In this document: in pieces, positions 11,702-23,783 of the stretch
Numbering within the stretch: the first letter of the stretch is position 1
Layout: every line of letters begins with the position of its first letter
Origin: Amaurobius ferox
Taxonomy: Eukaryota > Arthropoda > Arachnida > Araneae > Amaurobiidae
Reading direction: 5' to 3'
Assembly (NCBI GenBank): GCA_951213105.1
Contig: OX578134.1
Coordinates: 140,677,922 to 140,741,921 of the forward strand
Length of the DNA: 64,000 nucleotides
The notes under the pieces: generated by a model
Told to the model about the DNA's origin: nothing
The model's input: only the letters and a program-made list of their open reading frames with translations
The model's database searches: none
Made by a program: the position numbers and the translations under genes

Positions 11702-12879
11702 AATTACACACTTTCTAGGAAAAATATAGATATACATTTTTATATTCTAATATAAACTGTTTCGAATTACTCCATTTTTTATTTTCTGTGAATAATCAAA
11801 TAAAAGCATAGAAACTGAGATCTTCCATTTCGCTGAAGAAAGGTTTCATTCGCCGGTTCACCGGTTGCTATTCACTGGGTTTGCAACTGAGTCAAAAGCC
11901 TGTATCCTGTGAGAAGCAGTGCGGCATTTATCAAAGCATCATTTATTGCGTTCTCGAAAATTCGCTATATGTCCCAGTGTAATTTTAATCATGGTTTTGC
12001 ATCTTGAATTCTGGGCAACTTCGGGTACATTTTCTATTCATTATATAAAGTATAAACAATTCATTTTCTGTTTATACGTACTAAGTACTAAATCGAATCA
12101 CTCAGCGTAGTCCGAATAAAAATATGTACCTGTCAAGTAAATTTCGATAAATGATCACAATTATTAATTCGATACATTTGAGTTTCAAATGGGGAAAAAT
12201 TCAGGCCGAATTGCAATTTTAAACGTATAATTTTTAAGTAAACTGAAATTAAAAGAAGTGTATTTCAGAAATACAATATTCCGAGAATTCCAATACACTT
12301 CTACTGAAATGTGTGACTGACTGAAGCTTACATTTCCCGCAGCAGGCGACACAGAAACATAGACAGACGTATTTTTTTATTTGGTGAAATAAATAAAACC
12401 ATTTCCTATTAATTTTACACAGTATTGATGCAAGTTGTACTTTTTCATATGGATAAATATGAAATTTCTTTCAAAGTTTATAGAAAGCTATTTCTAAAAT
12501 TAACTGCAGAGTGGCTCAAATCGACAATATTTGGATAATTACCATATTTGACAAGTTATCCCTCCGTAGGGGTACTTTGCCCCCCGCGGGAGGACTAATG
12601 ACGTCACTAACAATAAAATTGTATCGCAGCAATTTTTCACAGCGATTATTGGAACTAGTAAGTCTCACTATTATTGAATCACAAATAAATCATTTTATGT
12701 ATGGATATGTCAAATTTTGTCCTATATGACATATTATAAATATATATAATCTTGAATAAATACCGGAATTTTGTCTTGGATTTAAAAAAAATTCCATTTA
12801 TTTCTAGACATTTTGTTACCAAAACCGAATATAAAGTTTTATGAATATATACCAATATTTGTAGCTTTGTCTTGAACAC

Positions 12880-13160
12880 AAAAAATTGACCGCCGACATT
12901 AGACAGACATCACTCCAAAAATAGTCAACGCGAATTGAGGAGGTCGTAAAGCATATGCTGGCATTAAAATCGGGAAATCGAAAATTTTCGTAAGATCAAT
13001 TCTTTCTCAATACTACGTATGAAAACGTAATAAATTTCACTGTGAATAATATCAACAAACCATATAAATATTAACAAAACATATAAATAAATATGTTATA
13101 TATTTATTATATAGGGATTCCGAAAAATGCAATGTCTCAATACTACGCATGAGAAAGTAA
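12880..13160. repeat. Copy of the palindrome-ended non-coding repeat
   Basis: It contains 'agacagacatcactccaaaa', then 'gaaatcgaaaattttcgta' and a terminal 'tctcaatactacgtatgaaaa' inverted pair near 13003-13030. The terminal piece is repeated at 13133-13160 as tctcaatactacgcatgagaaagtaa (split here: tctcaatactacgcatgag + aaagtaa). The layout matches the copy at 225-440 and is a common type in spider genomes as far as I recall. Confidence 0.6.
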
Positions 13161-16100
13161 AATTATATATTATAATGGGAGAAAGAATAAACATTTTCTG
13201 ACAAAAAAAATAATTTTTAAATTTGTTTACTTTTTAAAATCATTATTGCAAAATTAATATAGTATGGCTCACGATTTCTTTCCCACTAATAAAACTGTTC
13301 ATCAGTCTCCTAATTAAGTACGATGGTGGATTTCGGAATATATTTGCAGCCTGTTAAATAAAGCTTGATCAGATTCAACATCACTAACAATGATTCTAAT
13401 TGAGAAACTTTTTGCGTGTCTCTGCAATTGGCATTAACTTTTTCTGCCGGATGTAAAACAATTTCAAGTAATCATCCCACGCACTTATGTGATTAGACTA
13501 AGCTAGATCAAAAGAAAAAAATAGCATTATAGTCCGAAAAACACAAAATTAACTTATTCACTGTTGGTTTGTTGGGAATGTGGATGTAAAGATTATGCAT
13601 TTTTAATGCATCAAATTACTTAGATTGACTACTGATTAAAAGATAACCATCGCAAGAAGCAAGTAGTAAGATAGGATTCAAATAATAATTCAATATTAAC
13701 GTGACTTACGTGTGCTAAAAATATTATATATATACATATAAAATCTGTTTAAAGTCAGATGTTGCCCCCAAAGCAAAGAATCATGTATCCATTTCAAATG
13801 TTAGCATCCGTTGAAATGTCTTGCGATGGGTGTCCAGTCTATGACCAGTCCATTTAGCACAGAAAATTAGAAATAAACTTGCTAAATACCACAATTTTAC
13901 AAACATCCGTGGTAAAAAAATTGGTCAAATTGTGCATCTGATTTTAGATTTCAAAACGGATTGAGAAATTTAAAGGAACATGTGTAATCAAAAGGTATGG
14001 ATTGTAAAGGAAATAGTCAAGTTTTTAATTTAATTAACAATTCCTCCTAACAACTTTTAGAATCTGAAGTCAAAAGGGTAGTTTGACCGGCTTTGTTGGT
14101 CGCAAATATGCAATATACAGACTTCTTGCTAGCTGTCGTTGTAGTTAGAATGTATTACATGCTGAGGGTGTAAAGAAACGCGAAATGTGTCCAGGTATGT
14201 CAATAACTGCAATTTGAGAGCGGTTTCTGTAAGAAAATAATGTTTTCCTTTTTAAAATTCCAAAACTGTTTGGTACATGCCTAGCTCCATATCGCATTAT
14301 GCAAATGCAAATCCATTTCGTCTCTTTAGAATTCTGATAACAAAGACAATACAGCGTCCATTGTGATTTCTTTAAGAATGATTTTACTGTTAAACATGCT
14401 GTCGCTAAATGACGCAATATGAAATCTTCCATAAAATCAAAGCTATCGAAATTAAGGTCACTAATGATGAACATAATCGTAGCACTTTTTATTACTTAAT
14501 AAAATTAGCGTTAACATTTATAGATGCATAACAACTTCATATCATTATCATTAAATGGAATTACATAATCAGTGTGTACAATATCAAATTGTAAATGCTA
14601 TATTTCTACGAAAAATACGTAATTAAATCATCCGCTAATTTGAGAATAAAAATCATAATTATATACGTTACTTTTATATTTATAATTAAACTAAACTTAT
14701 GTAGGGTTGGAATTTATTGTATTGAGTATTGGGTTAACAAAATCTCGAGTTAATAAGATTTTACTCGATTTTATATATTATTATTCAGTTTTTTGTTTTT
14801 CTATCCACTCGTTTCATAATAAAATAGCATTTGCATAACATAAATCTTTACAACAACAAAAGTAAATCATTAGTGGTGTGGCAGTAGTGTTTCCACATGT
14901 AGTAATAATAATGCCCTATATCTAGTACTTTCCAAATTAACAGTGATTTACATGCAGTAGCAATAAATGGAAAATAAATGTGAGTCAAATAATTTTGTGA
15001 TTTTTATTTCCGATAAAATTACAATATAAAAATTACATATGTTTATCAACATTGTTCTACAGAAATTAGGCCATTATATTTACGGGAAAATACACATTAT
15101 GAAATAATTGTGCAATGATAATAAAATTATTTGTTAAACTATAAATTCATCAAATTTCACGCCTTATTTTACGACATTTTCGCCATATTGTAGGTTATAA
15201 AAACCTGCCTTCCGTTGCGAAATGTCCCGCAAAAATCGTCAAGTTAATAAAATGAACTGCAACAAATGTATCAATTAAATGCATGTTTTATACGTAATTC
15301 TTGATGACGAAAATAATAAGATCAACCCCATTACTCCAACTTCAACGATTTTGGGGATATTTAAGCTTTTTTAAATTGGGAAACGTTTTTCATTGCAGTG
15401 AAAATCTAATTAATGAAATTTCTTAACATTTAGTAGTTACGTTCTATGAGGGTAATTATGATACACATTAGATGTTGGCATGATTCAGTAAATGATTTTA
15501 ATGATTCTTACGTTGTCTCCTAAAACGGCTTGTACTATAAATCAACGTTGTAAGCTAAGCAACATATTTAATCATAAATGGAATAATAATGCAGCATTCG
15601 AGACTCCTTAAGGTGCTCAAGTTTTAATTATCCTTTGCACAGAGTGATATTTACTTACTAGCGTATCATGCTTACTAACAAAATATTTACTTTGCAACTA
15701 CTTTAAATTGTTTCAATTGAGGCCTTCTTCATTTAATTAAAAGCTAAAAATGTATAATAAAGCAACTGTAAAAAATATTATTAATTTGAGTTTTTTAATA
15801 AAATAACTGATTTAGTGAAACCAATTCAAAATTTGAATTTTATCCAGTTTCTAATTTAAAATCTTTATTTTTTCCATCGCATCTCTCCGAAAAGAAATAT
15901 AAAAGCGAAAGTGAATTGAAATATTTTAAAGAAACGCTTACTCTTGCAGTGATTTTACTCAGCACATTCCAGAAAGTAAATAAAAGTGTTGAAAAGGAAG
16001 TAATATCGCTCTGAAATGACTTTCAGATGGGCTCCATATTTCTTATTATGGCCATGGGTGTTTCTTAGAGAAAGAGAAAAAGTTTTCAATTCTAAATAGC

Positions 16101-17689
16101 TCTAAATTTTCAAAATTAGAAATGATAATAATGTGAAAGTCTTTTAGGATATTTATGAAATACGCCGATATTTAAACATTAAAAATAAGGTATATATGTC
16201 CTTTTTATACTAGTTCTAACCAATTGTTTATATGGAATTGTTTAATTTAATTACGCACCTTAATAATGCATAAAGCCCTTTTCCATAAGCTAATATGTGA
16301 TGATTCAAGTTAATGCGTGATTATTATTTTATGGCAATTTATGTGAATTCAAATATCATGTGCAAGGAATTTGAAAATTTTCTATTTAATACCATTAATG
16401 ACAATTCTTGATTTTGGGTTCCTGTTATATTAAATTTGAATTTGTATTTCAGGCATAAATAAATGCTTATTAAAATGCATATAATTAATTTTAATATTTA
16501 ACCTTGCTGTTCATTTTTATTTATTCTTTTGAAGTTTATGTTAATATATATATATATAAATGTTGTAAGCATCATTATTAGTAATTATCAGCAATTTTTC
16601 ACTTTGCACAAACACGTGTCACTTCATTAACTAATTATTAGTTTCCTCCCACCGCACAATATATATAAAATGATGTTGCAATGGATGATAAATATTTAAT
16701 ATCATATTTTATTGATTCATACGTTTATATTATACTTAAATGGATGGTAATAAATGGACTCTGGAATTTTTGTATGTTCCCTCTTCGCAAACAGGATGTC
16801 TAAAAACTTTCAACCGTTTTCCGTGAAACTTGAAACTACTTCAATTACTAAGTATCAGATGGAAATTGATTTTCAGACTTTTTGATAAAAATACATTTCA
16901 CATGAAATATGTTATATAAAATTGAAAAAGTTACTTAAGATAAAAATTACTTAGTTACTTAAGATAATACTAAATTACTAAAGATAAAAATAGTAACATA
17001 ATAAATGTGCTGTCTCAAAAGGATTATGAAATGATGTGCAATACGTGAAAAATAATCATTACGATATATATTTATATATATATTATGTTGAAACATAAAA
17101 TTTCTTCAAAAATAAATGTTATTTCTATTAACAAGCAATTGGACATATAAAAATGTTAGTAAACATAGAGTGGAAATTCTGAATATACAGCGAATCGCCT
17201 TCATTGGCTTAAAATCTTTTAATTCTCTGCAATGAACACAATTCTCGGAAGATATAAGTGTGTTCTATATTACGCAGTTTGAAGGTGTTGCTCGTGTTAT
17301 TTTTCGTCATTATTATACACATGCATTTCACACTGGTAGTATATTCAATGTATTTTTGTATACTTGGAAACGTTATTAAACTTCAAAAATTATAATGCTT
17401 ATAAGTTAGCCATACTACAAAATGTAAGAATATGTTTCACAGTTCTATATATTTTGATAAATAATAAATTTAAACTGTATAATATACAATTAAAAATAAA
17501 ACATCCATGAATCTTTTAAAAAGCAAGCGAATTAATGAATTACCCTTGCTTCTCCATTAATTTTTATATCTGATAACACTAATATTCATACAAAATATAT
17601 TAAAAGCACAATATATATTTATATTTCGTTTTAAATTGCTTTGTATTCAAGCTTTCAATCATCTGCGTATATACACAGAGTATATACAC

Positions 17690-17703
17690 AAGTAGCATTA
17701 CAA
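17690..17703. repeat. Left target-site duplication of the 5S-headed SINE
   Basis: aagtagcattacaa, identical over 14 bases to 18098-18111. Confidence 0.9.
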
Positions 17704-18097
17704 AGGCCAACGGCCGTACCGTGCTGATAACACCGGTTCTCGTTAGATCACCGAAGTCAAGCAGCATCGGGCGCGGTTAGTACTTGGTGGGTGACCACCT
17801 CGGAACACCGCGTGCTGTTGGCCATCTCGGGTGCGGTATCCCCGTGGTTTGCGCGCTAAGATTTGCACGCTGCCACAAATGCCGCCGTGTTCATGCGGAG
17901 TACGATCACGTTAAACATGTGGGTCCGTAAGTCCTTCCGAGAGGTTGGTGGTAGGGGAAGGAGGGTACGGTCCCTGTGGATGCCTCCCCCACTGGGTTCC
18001 GGTCTAAATTGGGTGGCACTTCCCGGCCGTCCATACAGTTACCTTACACCTTTCTGGTAGGTCGGACGGTCTGGGTCTCAACAACAACAACAACAAC
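17704..18097 (+). mobile_element. SINE with 5S rRNA-derived head and (CAA)n tail
   Basis: The element has a 5S rRNA-like head (17706-17823), a body of about 255 bases and a tail of seven CAA units, and sits between perfect 14-bp target duplications. SINEs of this design (the SINE3 class) are transcribed by RNA polymerase III from the internal 5S promoter and are moved by the reverse transcriptase of a partner LINE that recognises the 3' end. The intact duplication and well-kept promoter indicate a young insertion. The partner LINE is not visible in the window. The body is shared with 47562-47745 and, more diverged, with 9948-10230. A 65-codon frame inside it (17863-18060) is not regarded as coding. 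Confidence 0.93.
17706..17823 (+). pseudogene. 5S rRNA-derived promoter head of the SINE
   Basis: It begins GCCAACGGCC and ends GTGCTGTTGGC, so the two ends can pair as helix I of 5S rRNA. The internal control region is recognisable: AAGTCAAGCAGCATCGGGC (box A) and GTTAGTACTTGG then GGGTGACC (intermediate element and box C). The length, 118 nt, is close to the normal 119-120 nt; the usual ATGGGTGACC has lost one base (TGGGTGACC). Because it is fused to a SINE body inside one target duplication, it is part of a retroelement and not a functional rRNA gene. Confidence 0.92.
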
Positions 18098-18111
18098 AAG
18101 TAGCATTACAA
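18098..18111. repeat. Right target-site duplication of the 5S-headed SINE
   Basis: aagtagcattacaa immediately after the CAA tail, pairing with 17690-17703. Confidence 0.9.
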
Positions 18112-18770
18112 GTAGTATCACTATAAAAATTATGTCCTAATGTATTAGTGATAGCATAAATTTCTTGGACACAATAAAATATTCTGATAGTTTCTAAGTA
18201 CGGACTTTTGAGTTCTATAATGATTTTATAATAAATTTATAGTTAAATTCATATTAATTCAATAAACAATTTTTTATTCAGCAATACATTAAAATTATAC
18301 TGGAAGGAAGTAAAAAACACAGCCAAACATTTGCATATTATAAATAAATATAATGGTATATTCTTAAATGTTTTTATGTCTTATATATGAGGACTGAGAT
18401 AGATTTATTTATAAATGCAATTTTCCTTCCAAACATCATTAATATCGATGCATTGATACCCATGACAGTCAATCGTTAGTATTATACAAGAAAACATATC
18501 TTGTCAAATATCAAACGATTGAACCAACAAAGACATATGTTCCTTTATCTTATTTATATATCTCTATATAAATATCATCAAAACACAAATATCAGGAATA
18601 AAACTATTAGATGAATAATCCTAAGAAAAACATGTTTACATAAATAAGTATTTGCCATAAATAACTAAATATTTAATATATCAAAAACTCATAATTCTAT
18701 AGCATGCCTTTTCTTTAAAGTAATTAATTTAGAATCGTTATTAGAATTAGATCTTTTCAATAAATAAGTG

Positions 18771-18819
<49 letters not shown>

Positions 18820-21440
18820 CACCCCTCTTTACCACATGCAATTCTTATTCCATTCCCTAACTTTTATATGGAACAGGGAAAAAGGGGTATTTTATACCAA
18901 TTTAGTACCTGTTTTATTTATAATGTTTTCTTATCATGTTTTTTTAAATATTCAATGGCTTGTCGTGTAGTATTTTTGATGTCACATTTACATTTCAGTC
19001 CATCTTCCTTTCCCTTATGCTATATAGAACTTTTTCTATTAATGATCCATCTTAGGTATATATAATACAAGTAAAATAAAAATTCTTCAATTATATATAT
19101 ATATGTTCGCGTTACTTATAAATCGGCCCTGCTTGTAACACTTTTGGCTTGATTTCTCTGTCTTTTTTACTAGAGAAGGATATTGTTTTTAACCAGTCTC
19201 AGAAACTATTTGATACCTTCAGTAATGTGATTAATTATTTTACAATATTTTTGAACTGAATATTTTTCTTTCATCTATTTTTGCTACATTTGAGCTATTT
19301 AATTTAAACATGATTGTCATGGGCATGTATGATCTTTCATAAATACTGTACCAAAATATTCACATAGTTATGTAGCACACATATGAACGTATTTCTAAGA
19401 ATTAAAAACACTATACCCCTGAATTATCTTTATTTTGATGGCATCTTATTTATAACATTATATTTGCATTTTACAATATTATATAAGGGACTGATGGACA
19501 TAATTTTATCAAACGCAAAACGCAATTGTAAGTCATTCATATGAATGATAATGTGCACATAAGCTGTAAATTTAATGTATAAAAAAATACGTATATACAG
19601 AATTATAGTGTAAAATATCAAATCTTATCAAATTTGTTTCTATATAAATACCAGATAAATATTTCTGCAGCCATTAAATTTGTGTTTCATGAAAATTTTA
19701 TTATGTAATTTGAAATTTAAATTGCTCTGCGTTATTTTGAACATTCTTACCTCCAATGCACAGTTACAACCATTCGAATAAATGCAGCTAGAAATTTTAT
19801 TATATGGAGCAATTTTGCAAATTTCTGCTGTGACCAGCGATTTCAGTATGTTGTTGTCTTAACACTGATGTAAAATACTGATGTAAAACTGCAGGGGACT
19901 GATAGAATACGGGTCAGTCACAAAACTTGCCAATATGGGACGTTTATAGTTCTAATCCGCATCACGCTTCTAATTCCGCATCCAACAACCTTATTCCATA
20001 AACCGTATCTATGCACATCTAACGTTCAGCATTTGGAACACTATTCTAGCCTCTTGGAGCGCCCTATGTAGGTCGTTTCTGTGATTATAATTACATTTTC
20101 CGAAAAACGAAAATTAAGTTTTCCACCATTTAAATTTATTTATATACCTTTTGGATTGTGCAAGTAATGAAACATGTATCCGTTTAAATTGGTTACCACA
20201 AGTTAGTAATTTGTTAACTCTAAAATCTTGAATATAATAATGAATACATATCTTCAAACTGAGCCAAGTACTCTTTCACGTCTACGCTCGTCAATACTAC
20301 TAATAACGCAACAGAAATAAATATATATTTCTAAAAATATGAAAATTAAATCTATACATTAACATTGGTGTTGAAGGCCCAGACCACACGACCAACCCTA
20401 GGGCTTGCGGTAGCAAGATGTGTGGCCGGATTAACATTGGTGTAGATTGCTACAGTTGACTTTAGTAAACGCGTGTGTCCTAGCATTTATGACCAGGGCT
20501 GTTGACAGATACAGGCAATTGGATACAGTACTAGGGTACGGAAGACTTGGTGCTCGGGAATGCATACACAGGTTTTTAAAATGGTCCATAACTTTTTTTA
20601 CAAATAACAGGTAGTAGGGGGTCATCTCATCGCATTTATCGTTTAAGGCTCGATATCTCTGTCTCCAGCGACTGCCTATGACGAAAAGTTCCAAAACTCG
20701 GCTGATTTCCTAGCAAAAGTGATTAATGAGTTATCAATTTCTGCCTAGTTACGCAGTCTGAAAGATGACCGATAAGTAGAAAGAACTTTTCAATAACATT
20801 GTTAATTTATTTTAGCAATGCATACATTTTTAATGAAATTGACTAATGTGAAATCATATATAAATCCACATTTCTCTTCACAATCATGTTGGTCATAGAA
20901 ATATTACAAACAATGCTATTTTTGTACGATTAAAATATTTAATTTAATAGTTAAACTAATTTTAAAACTTAGCATTTAAAACTGCATAAAGGAATTAATA
21001 TAGGCAAAATAAGAAAAATCATATATATAGACATTAAAGAAGAACCCTCTAATTAAATATTCAGCAGATTGATCCACTTAACTTTAGTAAACAACGTTCT
21101 CAAGATTCTTATCCAGAGAATAGTCAGGGATACTCTAGTCCAGCAGAGAAAATGATTGATGAGTAATCCATTTTTAACTGGTTAACCTGAAATGCATGTA
21201 AATAAAATGGGACGGCCATTTAAATGTTTTCTACGCTTGGGGAGTGACTACAGTTTCTTATTTAGTATATAGATTCTGATTGCTGCCGAGTATAAACTGC
21301 ATAAATAATGTACTGCATATACGTATAAGTTTTATTGTTTTCATATTTAAGAGTTATTACAGTTCCATTGATACAAGTGTGTAAATTACCTGTTTAATAT
21401 ACAAAATCAGCTACAAGAATGCAAATAGTTATATGCATAT
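18112..21440. other. AT-rich non-coding DNA
   Basis: No supported gene. The frame at 18772-19065 begins within a TA microsatellite and is spurious. The tract 20368-20700 is richer in GC and has an 87-codon minus frame (20694-20431); it looks like part of a dispersed repeat and I could not recognise a protein. Confidence 0.4.
18773..18816. repeat. (TA)n microsatellite
   Basis: An uninterrupted run of about twenty TA units. Confidence 0.95.
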
Positions 21441-21442
21441 AG

Positions 21443-21469
21443 TATATATATATATATATATATATATAA
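21443..21469. repeat. (TA)n microsatellite left of the inverted RT pair
   Basis: Short TA run about 80 bases outside the left inverted arm. Confidence 0.9.
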
Positions 21470-21550
21470 AGAAATACAATCCCAAAAACTATGAAATTCA
21501 AGAAAGAGAAAGGCGCAAATTGCCGCACTATCAGAGTCTTGAAATATAAA

Positions 21551-22551
21551 ATTTAAAATGAAAAAAGAAAATATATAGGTGGAATGATTGTGTTTACAGG
21601 GTTGCAGAAAGGTCAAGGGGGATTGCGACCCTTAATGCCTGGTTAGAAGCTAGCTTTGACTTCATGAAAACGCTCCCAGAGACTCTGCACGCCCGAAACA
21701 ACAATCGATCATGCCCGTGGGGAAAAAATGGCCGAATCGCAGACAACATAAAAATGATCAAAATAACAAAAATTGGAAATTTTACTAACCAGCAAGACGA
21801 GAATCATGGAATAGTTGCATAAAGCGTATAAACTTCGAATAGGAAAGCATACATAAAAAAGTCGCGTCTAACTTATAGAGCCATCTGGATGTGCATCAAT
21901 CAGATTATCCTAGGTAAGAGTTCAGTTGTATTGTATGATGTCGGATAAATTAACATAATTTTTATCAGTATAATTTCTGCAAAAAACATCATAATAGTAC
22001 TGTGCAAAGCGGAAGGGATATGATTGTTCCCGACTTCCGTTGATTAAATGCATCATGCATTTATTAAATTCTGTAATAGATGAGTTTAATAATCTGTATC
22101 TGTTCAAGTGATTTACGATTAAATTACGTTGTACGTTTAAACTCAAGTTGGTATTCCAGTGGGTAAAATAATTGATCTTGCAATCATATAGATGTCTCCT
22201 GTCAAATAATTTATAACATAATTTCTGTTCCAAATTATAATAAATAGTGATGTCAAGGAAATCAACTGTTCCTACTTTCGCTGACTCTGATTCGATTAGT
22301 TCAAGACACGGCGGGTAGAATGTAAAATCAAATATAGTACATTGATTATCCACTCCAATCATGACGTCATCAACGAATCTAAAGAATGGTATTTCACTAA
22401 TTAAATGCGTGCTTTTCTCATAATGATGTAAGTAAAAATCCGCAAGTAACGAGGAACATCCCCCTCCCATTGGGATGCCTTTGATTTGTCTATAAAATGC
22501 GATTCCATTATATAGAATATTCTCAAATATGACAATCTTAAGTAGGCTTTT
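21551..22551 (-). mobile_element. Left arm of a 1001-bp inverted repeat (RT element)
   Basis: By eye this arm is the reverse complement of 22640-23640 over its full length, without indels, and with about eight substitutions. It holds the 3' part of a reverse transcriptase gene and about 370 bases of 3' non-coding sequence. The copy on this side continues another 60 bases or so inward (to about 22615), so it is slightly longer than its partner. Confidence 0.9.
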
Positions 22552-22605
22552 GTACTTGCTGGTTTCCACATGTTTGTGTAAATCTGATGTAAAATAAATT
22601 TCCAT
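21922..22605 (-). CDS. Reverse transcriptase, C-terminal part (left copy)
   Basis: The open frame of 227 codons holds reverse-transcriptase motif B as FYRQIKGIPMGGG then CSSLLADFYL (residues about 38-60), motif C as FRFVDDVMIG (about 75-84, catalytic aspartates in VDD), and a VDFLDITIYY block (about 113-122). This is followed by a KLFDRRHLYDCKINYF block typical of some invertebrate RT families. No GIY-YIG, APE or RNase H domain follows; the frame ends at DIIQYN. Motifs before B are missing, so this is a 5'-truncated fragment with no true start; the ATG used is arbitrary. The lineage is uncertain: a Penelope-like or related endonuclease-free RT fits best. The frame has no disruption, which suggests a recent insertion. 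Confidence 0.85.
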   Translation of the reverse strand: MEIYFTSDLHKHVETSKYKSLLKIVIFENILYNGIAFYRQIKGIPMGGGCSSLLADFYLHHYEKSTHLISEIPFFRFVDDVMIGVDNQCTIFDFTFYPPCLELIESESAKVGTVDFLDITIYYNLEQKLCYKLFDRRHLYDCKINYFTHWNTNLSLNVQRNLIVNHLNRYRLLNSSITEFNKCMMHLINGSREQSYPFRFAQYYYDVFCRNYTDKNYVNLSDIIQYN

Positions 22606-22639
22606 TAAAATCTCAAAGAAGCCTACTTAAGATTGCCTC
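22552..22639. other. 88-bp spacer between the inverted arms
   Basis: It holds the extra 5' sequence of the left copy and a short direct duplicate (aagcctacttaagattg at 22619-22635) of the inner end of the right arm (22642 onwards). The small duplicate suggests a template jump at the moment of integration. Confidence 0.7.
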
Positions 22640-23640
22640 AAAAGCCTACTTAAGATTGTCATATTTGAGAATATTCTATATAATGGAATCGCATTTTATA
22701 GACAAATCAAAGGCATCCCAATGGGAGGGGGATGTTCCTCGTTACTTGCGGATTTTTACTTACATCATTATGAGAAAAGCACGCATTTAATTAGTGAAAT
22801 ACCATTCTTTAGATTCGTTGATGACGTCATGATTGGAGTGGATAATCAATGTACTATATTTGATTTTACATTCTACCCGCCGTGTCTTGAACTAATCGAA
22901 TCGGAGTCAGCGAAAGTAGGAACAGTTGATTTCCTTGACATCACTATTTATTATAATTTGGAACAGAAATTATGTTATAAATTATTTGACAAGAGACATC
23001 TATATGATTGCAAGATCAATTATTTTACCCACTGGAATACCAACTTGAGTTTAAACGTACAACGTAATTTAATCGTAAATCACTTGAACAGATACAGATT
23101 ATTAAACTCATCTATTACAGAATTTAATAAATGCATGATGCATTTAATCAACGGAAGTCGGGAACAATCATATCCCTTCCGCTTTGTACAGCACTATTAT
23201 GATGTTTTTTGCAGAAATTATACTGATAAAAATTATGTTAATTTATCCGACATCATACAATACAACTGAACTCTTACCTAGGATAATCTGATTGATGCAC
23301 ATCCAGATGGCTCTATAAGTTAGACGCGACTTTTTTATGTATGCTTTCCTATTCGAAGTTTATACGCTTTATGCAACTATTCCATGATTCTCGTCTTGCT
23401 GGTTAGTAAAATTTCCAATTTTTGTTATTTTGATCATTTTTATGTTGTCTGCGATTCGGCCATTTTTTCCCCACGGGCATGATCGATTGTTGTTTCGGGC
23501 GTGCAGAGTCTCTGGGAGCGTTTTCATGAAGTCAAAGCTAGCTTCTAACCAGGAATTAGGGGTCGCAATCCCCCTAGACCTTTCTGCAACCCTGTAAACA
23601 CAATCATTCCACCTATATATTTTCTTTTTTCGTTTTAAAT
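22640..23640 (+). mobile_element. Right arm of the 1001-bp inverted repeat (RT element)
   Basis: It mirrors 21551-22551. The arm runs straight into a long TA/TATATTG-rich tract at its outer end. The inner end is truncated within the reverse-transcriptase frame at the codons for KSLLK. Confidence 0.9.
22643..23269 (+). CDS. Reverse transcriptase, C-terminal part (right copy)
   Basis: The frame is open from the inner edge of the arm through to DIIQYN and a TGA stop. It has the same motif B (GIPMGGG, ATG of this motif at 22721), motif C (FVDD) and FLDITIYY blocks as the left copy. Only three amino-acid differences are seen in the shared part (R/K in FD(R/K)RHL, A/V and Y/H near FAQYYYD), so the two copies came from one very recent source or event. 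It has no authentic start and no endonuclease domain, and it is unlikely to make a working enzyme by itself. Confidence 0.82.
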   Translation, partial: SLLKIVIFENILYNGIAFYRQIKGIPMGGGCSSLLADFYLHHYEKSTHLISEIPFFRFVDDVMIGVDNQCTIFDFTFYPPCLELIESESAKVGTVDFLDITIYYNLEQKLCYKLFDKRHLYDCKINYFTHWNTNLSLNVQRNLIVNHLNRYRLLNSSITEFNKCMMHLINGSREQSYPFRFVQHYYDVFCRNYTDKNYVNLSDIIQYN

Positions 23641-23692
23641 CATATATATATATATATATATATTGTCAAAATATATATTGTCAAAATATTGT

Positions 23693-23772
<80 letters not shown>

Positions 23773-23783
23773 CATGTATATAT
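23641..23783. repeat. TA-rich microsatellite tract
   Basis: Runs of TA interrupted by two or three 'attgtcaaaata' units, then a TA run of about 65 bases to 23765. Confidence 0.95.

Larger units (their letters stand above)
10231..17689. other. Long AT-rich tract without a supported gene
   Basis: Frames here are short and lack family signals, including a 109-codon minus frame at 14474-14145 that I could not connect to any protein. Local repeats are listed separately. I see no RNA gene. Confidence 0.4.

Noticed and set aside
14145..14474. 109-codon minus frame
   Set aside because: No recognisable motif, splice context or repeat family; treated as chance.
17706..17823. A genuine 5S rRNA gene
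   Set aside because: It is fused to a SINE body and tail within one 14-bp target duplication, has changes from the canonical sequence, and no terminator T-run follows directly.
18772..19065. 97-codon frame beginning YIYIYIYI
   Set aside because: It starts in a TA microsatellite and the rest shows no domain or splice support.
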